NCBI RefSeq assembly: GCF_001921215.1
Contig: NZ_MSIF01000009.1
Location: forward strand, 124,001 to 188,000
DNA length: 64,000 nucleotides
From: Actinophytocola xinjiangensis
GTDB lineage: Bacteria > Actinomycetota > Actinomycetes > Mycobacteriales > Pseudonocardiaceae
Direction of reading: 5' to 3'
In this document: positions 59,028 to 64,000 of the stretch, one piece after another
How positions within the stretch are numbered: the stretch's first letter is position 1
Layout of the letters: each line of letters starts with the position of its first letter
Notes under the pieces: generated by a model
What the model was told of the DNA's origin: nothing
The model's input: only the letters and a program-made list of their open reading frames with translations
Database searches by the model: none
Made by a program: the position numbers and the translations under genes

Positions 59028-59170
59028 ACCAATGGAACCTAACAGAGGCCTTTCCCGGAATCAGCCCGACGCGATCTTGGGCACACCATTACCTGCGGAT
59101 ACTCAGAATTAACCGTGACAACAACCACAAAATCGTTGCGATCAAGTGTGCGATTATGGTATATAGCCAG

Positions 59171-59830
59171 GTGCCTTATCGGATCTTCTTGGTTGACGAC
59201 CACGAGATCGTCCGCCGTGGTATCGCCGACCTGTTCGAGGACGAGCCCGACATCGAGATCGTCGGCGAGGCGTCCTCCTACGACGAAGCGCTCGCCCGCA
59301 TCCCCGCCAGCCAGGTCGACGTCGCCGTGCTCGACGTACGCCTCGGCGAACGCAACGAGGAACGCAACGGCGTCCAGCTGTGCCGCGAACTGCGCTCCCG
59401 GCAACCGGAACTGCGCTGCCTGATCCTGACGTCGTTCCCCGACGACGAGGCGTTGTTGAACGCCATCATGGCCGGCGCGTCCGGATTCGTACTCAAACAG
59501 GTTCTCGGCAACGACCTCAAGACCGCACTGCGCACGGTCGGCGCCGGAGGGTCACTGCTCGACGGGCGCACCACCGAGGCACTGATGAAACGCCTGCGTC
59601 ACGGCAGCGACGGCAAGGGTCCGCTGGCCGGGCTGACCGACCAGGAACGCGCCGTGTTCGACCTCATCGGTGAGGGCCTGACCAACCGCCAGATCGCCGA
59701 ACGGCTCTACCTGGCGGAGAAGACCGTCAAGAACTACGTCTCCCACCTGCTGGCCAAGCTCGGCATGCAGCGGCGCACCCAGGCCGCCGTCCTGGCCGCC
59801 GAACTGAAGTCCCGCCGCCCGCACGACTAG
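59171..59830 (+). CDS. DevR/NarL-type response regulator
   Basis: The 219-aa protein has a receiver domain ([20 protein letters not shown]; phosphorylated Asp in VAVLDVRLG; Thr/Ser in LILTSFPDD; Lys in FVLKQV). The C-terminal LuxR helix-turn-helix is [20 protein letters not shown] then [20 protein letters not shown]. It resembles DevR/DosR of mycobacteria. The GTG at 59171 is chosen over one five codons earlier; an AT-rich TATATA stretch just upstream suggests a start near the codon. It converges with the kinase gene. Confidence 0.92.
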   Translation: MPYRIFLVDDHEIVRRGIADLFEDEPDIEIVGEASSYDEALARIPASQVDVAVLDVRLGERNEERNGVQLCRELRSRQPELRCLILTSFPDDEALLNAIMAGASGFVLKQVLGNDLKTALRTVGAGGSLLDGRTTEALMKRLRHGSDGKGPLAGLTDQERAVFDLIGEGLTNRQIAERLYLAEKTVKNYVSHLLAKLGMQRRTQAAVLAAELKSRRPHD

Positions 59831-59850
59831 CCACCCGACCAGGCACTCGA

Positions 59851-61722
<1,872 letters not shown>

Positions 61723-61728
61723 TCATTT

Positions 61729-62532
61729 ATGAGCACCTACCAGCGCCACGCACTGGTGTCGGCCGCGATCCTCGCGGTCGTGCTCGTCACCAGCTGCGAC
61801 GCCCAGACCGCACCGGAGCGCGCCGAACCCGCGCCGACCTCGATCCCCTCGACCTCCACGACCTCCGCGGCGCCGTCGTCGCCGTCGTCGCCGTCCGAAC
61901 CGGCGCCGCCGGCCGGGGCGCGGGCGGATCTCGCGCTGGACGGCCTGCCGCTGTGGCCGTTCAGCGGCTACGAACAGGTACGGCAGTGGCAGGCCGCGCC
62001 GGACGCCGCGCCGTGGCACCGCGACGCGCAGGCCACCGCCGTCGCGTTCACCACCGACTACCTCGGCTTCACCGGCCTGGACACCGTCGTCACCAGCGAC
62101 ATCGGTGAGAGCGAGGCGAAAGTCACGATCGGGTACCAGCTCGAGTCGTCCCGGCCGGCGACCTCGGCCGTGGTGCACCTGGTGCGCTGGGGCGAGGGCC
62201 CGGACGCGCCGTGGGAGGTCGTCGGCACGATCGACGACTCACTCACGCTCACCGAACCCGGCTACGGCTCGACGGTCACCTCACCGGTCACCGTCGGCGG
62301 CCGGATCACCGGTGTCGACGAGGGAATCCACGTCCGGGTCCTCGATCCGACCGCGCCGGCGCCCGTCGGCGACGTGTGTTGCCTGTCGGCCGGCGGGGAG
62401 AACACCCCGTGGTCGCAGCCCGTGTCGATCAAGGGTGCGAGCAACGCCACGCTGACGATCGTCGCGGCCACTGGCGGGCATGCCGTCGATGTGGAACGGT
62501 TCGCGGTGACCGGCGTCCGGCTGGCCGGCTGA
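61729..62532 (+). CDS. secreted lipoprotein with Gmad2-like C-terminal region
   Basis: The 267-aa protein has a lipoprotein signal (HALVSAAILAVVLVTSC, with VTSC as lipobox). A 40-residue Ser/Thr/Pro linker follows, then an alpha-beta domain (FTTDYLGFTGLDTVVTSDIG). The C-terminal Ig-like part (SPVTVGGRITGVDEGIHVRV) resembles Gmad2-type domains of spore and envelope proteins. The function is unknown. The frame also opens at an ATG at 61678, but 61729 gives the proper signal peptide. It is divergent from the sensor kinase. Confidence 0.75.
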   Translation: MSTYQRHALVSAAILAVVLVTSCDAQTAPERAEPAPTSIPSTSTTSAAPSSPSSPSEPAPPAGARADLALDGLPLWPFSGYEQVRQWQAAPDAAPWHRDAQATAVAFTTDYLGFTGLDTVVTSDIGESEAKVTIGYQLESSRPATSAVVHLVRWGEGPDAPWEVVGTIDDSLTLTEPGYGSTVTSPVTVGGRITGVDEGIHVRVLDPTAPAPVGDVCCLSAGGENTPWSQPVSIKGASNATLTIVAATGGHAVDVERFAVTGVRLAG

Positions 62533-62654
62533 CCGAAAAGAGTCGAAGGTCCCGCCGGGGGCGCGGTCGTTGTGCCCTGGCGCGACAGGCGCGCCTCACG
62601 GAGGCTCCTCGCTCGGAGCGACCCGCTTCGGGGACGAGCAAGGGAGGTGACCGG

Positions 62655-63059
62655 TTGCGCGGCGAGCCACGCAGAGCGGCAGAGCTGACGCGTCCGGAGT
62701 CACTTCGGCTGCTCGACCTGGTGCCGATCGGGCGGATCGTGTACACGGTGCGCGCCCTGCCCGCCATCCTCCCGGTGAGCCACCTGATCGACGACGGCAT
62801 GGTCGTCGTCCGCACCCACATCGGCGCCGAGTGCGCCGGGTCGGTGGTGGCCTACCAGGCCGACCAGATCGACGTGCACGCCAGAACCGGCTGGAGCGTC
62901 ACGGTCACCGGCGTCGCCCGCCGGGTCCTCGACCTCGACGAGATCGCCGCCTACGAGTCGAGGCTGGCCCCCCTGATCGAGGCCCACGGCGTCGAGACGA
63001 TCCGCATCTACCCCGAGATCGTCACCGGCTACCGCCTGGTCAACGGCGTCGAACACTAG
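62655..63059 (+). CDS. pyridoxamine 5'-phosphate oxidase-fold protein
   Basis: The 134-aa protein follows the flavin/F420-binding split-barrel pattern LLDLVPIGRIVYTVRALPAI, GMVVVRTHIGAE, VVAYQADQID and WSVTVTGVARRV. Proteins of this kind often belong to DevR regulons in mycobacteria. The TTG start follows GGGAGGTGA by about five bases. It lies 120 bases after the lipoprotein gene, and that gap has GGTCCC-like motifs that could be DevR boxes. Confidence 0.75.
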   Translation: MRGEPRRAAELTRPESLRLLDLVPIGRIVYTVRALPAILPVSHLIDDGMVVVRTHIGAECAGSVVAYQADQIDVHARTGWSVTVTGVARRVLDLDEIAAYESRLAPLIEAHGVETIRIYPEIVTGYRLVNGVEH

Positions 63060-63074
63060 GGCCAGCCCCGTCAC

Positions 63075-64000
63075 TCAGTCGCAGAGCGCGGCGTCGAGCA
63101 CCGCGTCGGCCAGCGCCGCCACCTCCGTGCCGGTCGCGAAGGAGTTCGTGACCAGCGAGGCGAACCGGCCGTCGTCGGTCACCCCGGTCACCGACGTGTG
63201 CCCGGTCTCCGCGGCGCCGTGCTTGAACCAGACGGTGCCGCCGCAGGACAGTGTCCGGTCGTTGAGCCCCAGGCCCATGCCGTAGCCGTTGAGGTAGGGC
63301 ACGGTGTCGCGCATCTGGGCCAGCGCAGCCGGGGACACGACGTCACCGTCGGCCAGCGCGCGGAAGAACGTCGCCGAGTCGGCCAGCGTGGACTCCATCG
63401 CACCGGCCGAGGAGTAGACCGACAGCTCGACCCCGGTCGTGTTCTCGTGCCAGAACACCAGCGGCGGAATCCGCACGATGAGGTACCCGGGCAGGAACGG
63501 AGTGCGCAGCGCGCGCTGCCCCCTGGCCGGGAAGGACGTCGCGGTGAGCCCGAGCGGTTCGATGATCCGCGCGGTGATCGCGTCGCCGACGGACTGGCCG
63601 GTGAGCCGCTCGACCAGCAGGCCCAGCACCAGGTAGCCGACGTTGGAGTACTCGACCGCCGCGCCGGGCTCGGCCAGCGGCGGCTCGTCCATGGCGGAGC
63701 GGACCAGTTCGGCGAGCTCGTAGGTGCCGTCCGGCGCCGGGTTCGGGTCGCGGACGTCACGCACCATTCCGCTGGTGTGTTGGAGGAGCTGGCGGGTGGT
63801 GATGACGCCGCCGTCGTAGTTCCCGGTCAGCACGCCGGGCAGGTACGCCTCGACCGGCGTGTCCAGCTCGACCAGCCCTTCGTCGACCAGTTGGAGCACC
63901 ACGGCCGCGGTGAACGTCTTGGTCTGGCTGCCGTCCCGGAAGTGGTCGGTGGCCGTGATCGGCCGCTGCTGCCCGATCTTCGCGGTGCCGGCGGTCAGCG
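63075..64000 (-). CDS. class C beta-lactamase-fold serine hydrolase, 5' part outside the window
   Basis: The reading frame is open to the window edge. Near the edge it reads DHFRDGSQTKTFTAAVVLQL, with the SQTK active-site Ser and Lys. Next come QLLQHTSGMVRDVRD, the YSN motif in AVEYSNVGYLVLGLLVERL, and a C-terminal HGAAETGHTS region in place of the KTG box. It is a D-alanyl-D-alanine carboxypeptidase or esterase of the serine hydrolase family. Signal peptide and start lie beyond base 64000. The stop is at 63075. Confidence 0.9.
   Translation of the reverse strand, partial: LTAGTAKIGQQRPITATDHFRDGSQTKTFTAAVVLQLVDEGLVELDTPVEAYLPGVLTGNYDGGVITTRQLLQHTSGMVRDVRDPNPAPDGTYELAELVRSAMDEPPLAEPGAAVEYSNVGYLVLGLLVERLTGQSVGDAITARIIEPLGLTATSFPARGQRALRTPFLPGYLIVRIPPLVFWHENTTGVELSVYSSAGAMESTLADSATFFRALADGDVVSPAALAQMRDTVPYLNGYGMGLGLNDRTLSCGGTVWFKHGAAETGHTSVTGVTDDGRFASLVTNSFATGTEVAALADAVLDAALCD

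Overview
The window is high-GC DNA with GTG and TTG starts, TPP riboswitches, CIRCE operators and many start codons directly behind TANNNT -10 hexamers. It comes from an actinomycete, most likely a filamentous member of the Pseudonocardiaceae or a relative. A large block (moeA-psd-pssA-AAA ATPase-LytR_C-DUF3263-def ... thiC-thiD ... thiG-thiS-thiO-thiE, with groEL nearby) follows the gene set around Rv0414-Rv0440 of Mycobacterium tuberculosis as I remember it. That supports a chromosomal actinobacterial backbone with lineage-specific insertions. I saw no rRNA, tRNA, CRISPR array or insertion sequence.

Layout. 1-3,020: three small unrecognised minus-strand genes (one cut by the edge), a 2'-5' RNA ligase-fold protein and a TPR-type helix-turn-helix regulator. 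3,021-3,464: a decayed gene remnant and a strong terminator. 3,465-7,275: a three-gene molybdenum hydroxylase operon (medium, large and small subunits; form II CO-dehydrogenase-like). 7,402-9,229: a DHFR-fold protein, RarD and a small protein. 9,565-14,530: a minus-strand MoxR - unknown 416 aa - 58-aa membrane protein - VWA (CoxE-like) - XdhC series, probably for maturing molybdenum enzymes. 14,634-15,201: PspC and a membrane protein.

15,404-21,482: the most striking locus. It is a plus-strand series of ECF sigma factor, Ig-like-fold partner, 50-aa peptide with a CX2CX4HX4H pattern and a repeated GYHDS motif, TPR-CHAT caspase-like protease, DUF445 membrane protein and an Abi-alpha (DUF4393)-like protein. 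The architecture suggests a protease-based stress or defence system.

21,722-32,722: groEL with an intrinsic terminator and two CIRCE operators, a Ser/Thr kinase, an AIM24 protein, moeA, phospholipid genes, a CDC48-like ATPase, LytR_C, DUF3263 and def. 32,801-41,027: a cytosolic HtrA-like protease and the thiamine genes under two TPP riboswitches, with a voltage-gated-type cation channel and a membrane protein inserted between. 41,128-49,201: a secreted S1 protease, a Pro-rich membrane protein, a PLP dehydratase, a SigJ-like sigma factor, an MFS exporter, DasR with a dre-like operator, an HxlR regulator and a GlcNAc-type kinase. 49,206-52,336: a DinB-like protein, DUF3159 and an orphan type VII secretion set (EspG, PPE-like, ESX-like). 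52,483-55,634: an SGNH hydrolase and a SARP-NB-ARC regulator that lacks the TPR tail. 55,807-59,027: ectABCD for ectoine and 5-hydroxyectoine. 59,171-63,059: a DevRS-like pair, a lipoprotein and a PNPOx-fold protein. The window closes inside a class C beta-lactamase-fold hydrolase.

Working links: moeA, XdhC, MoxR and CoxE-like proteins could all serve the Mo-hydroxylase. DasR and the sugar kinase form a GlcNAc-sensing unit. The DevRS-like pair sits divergently from the ectoine operon.
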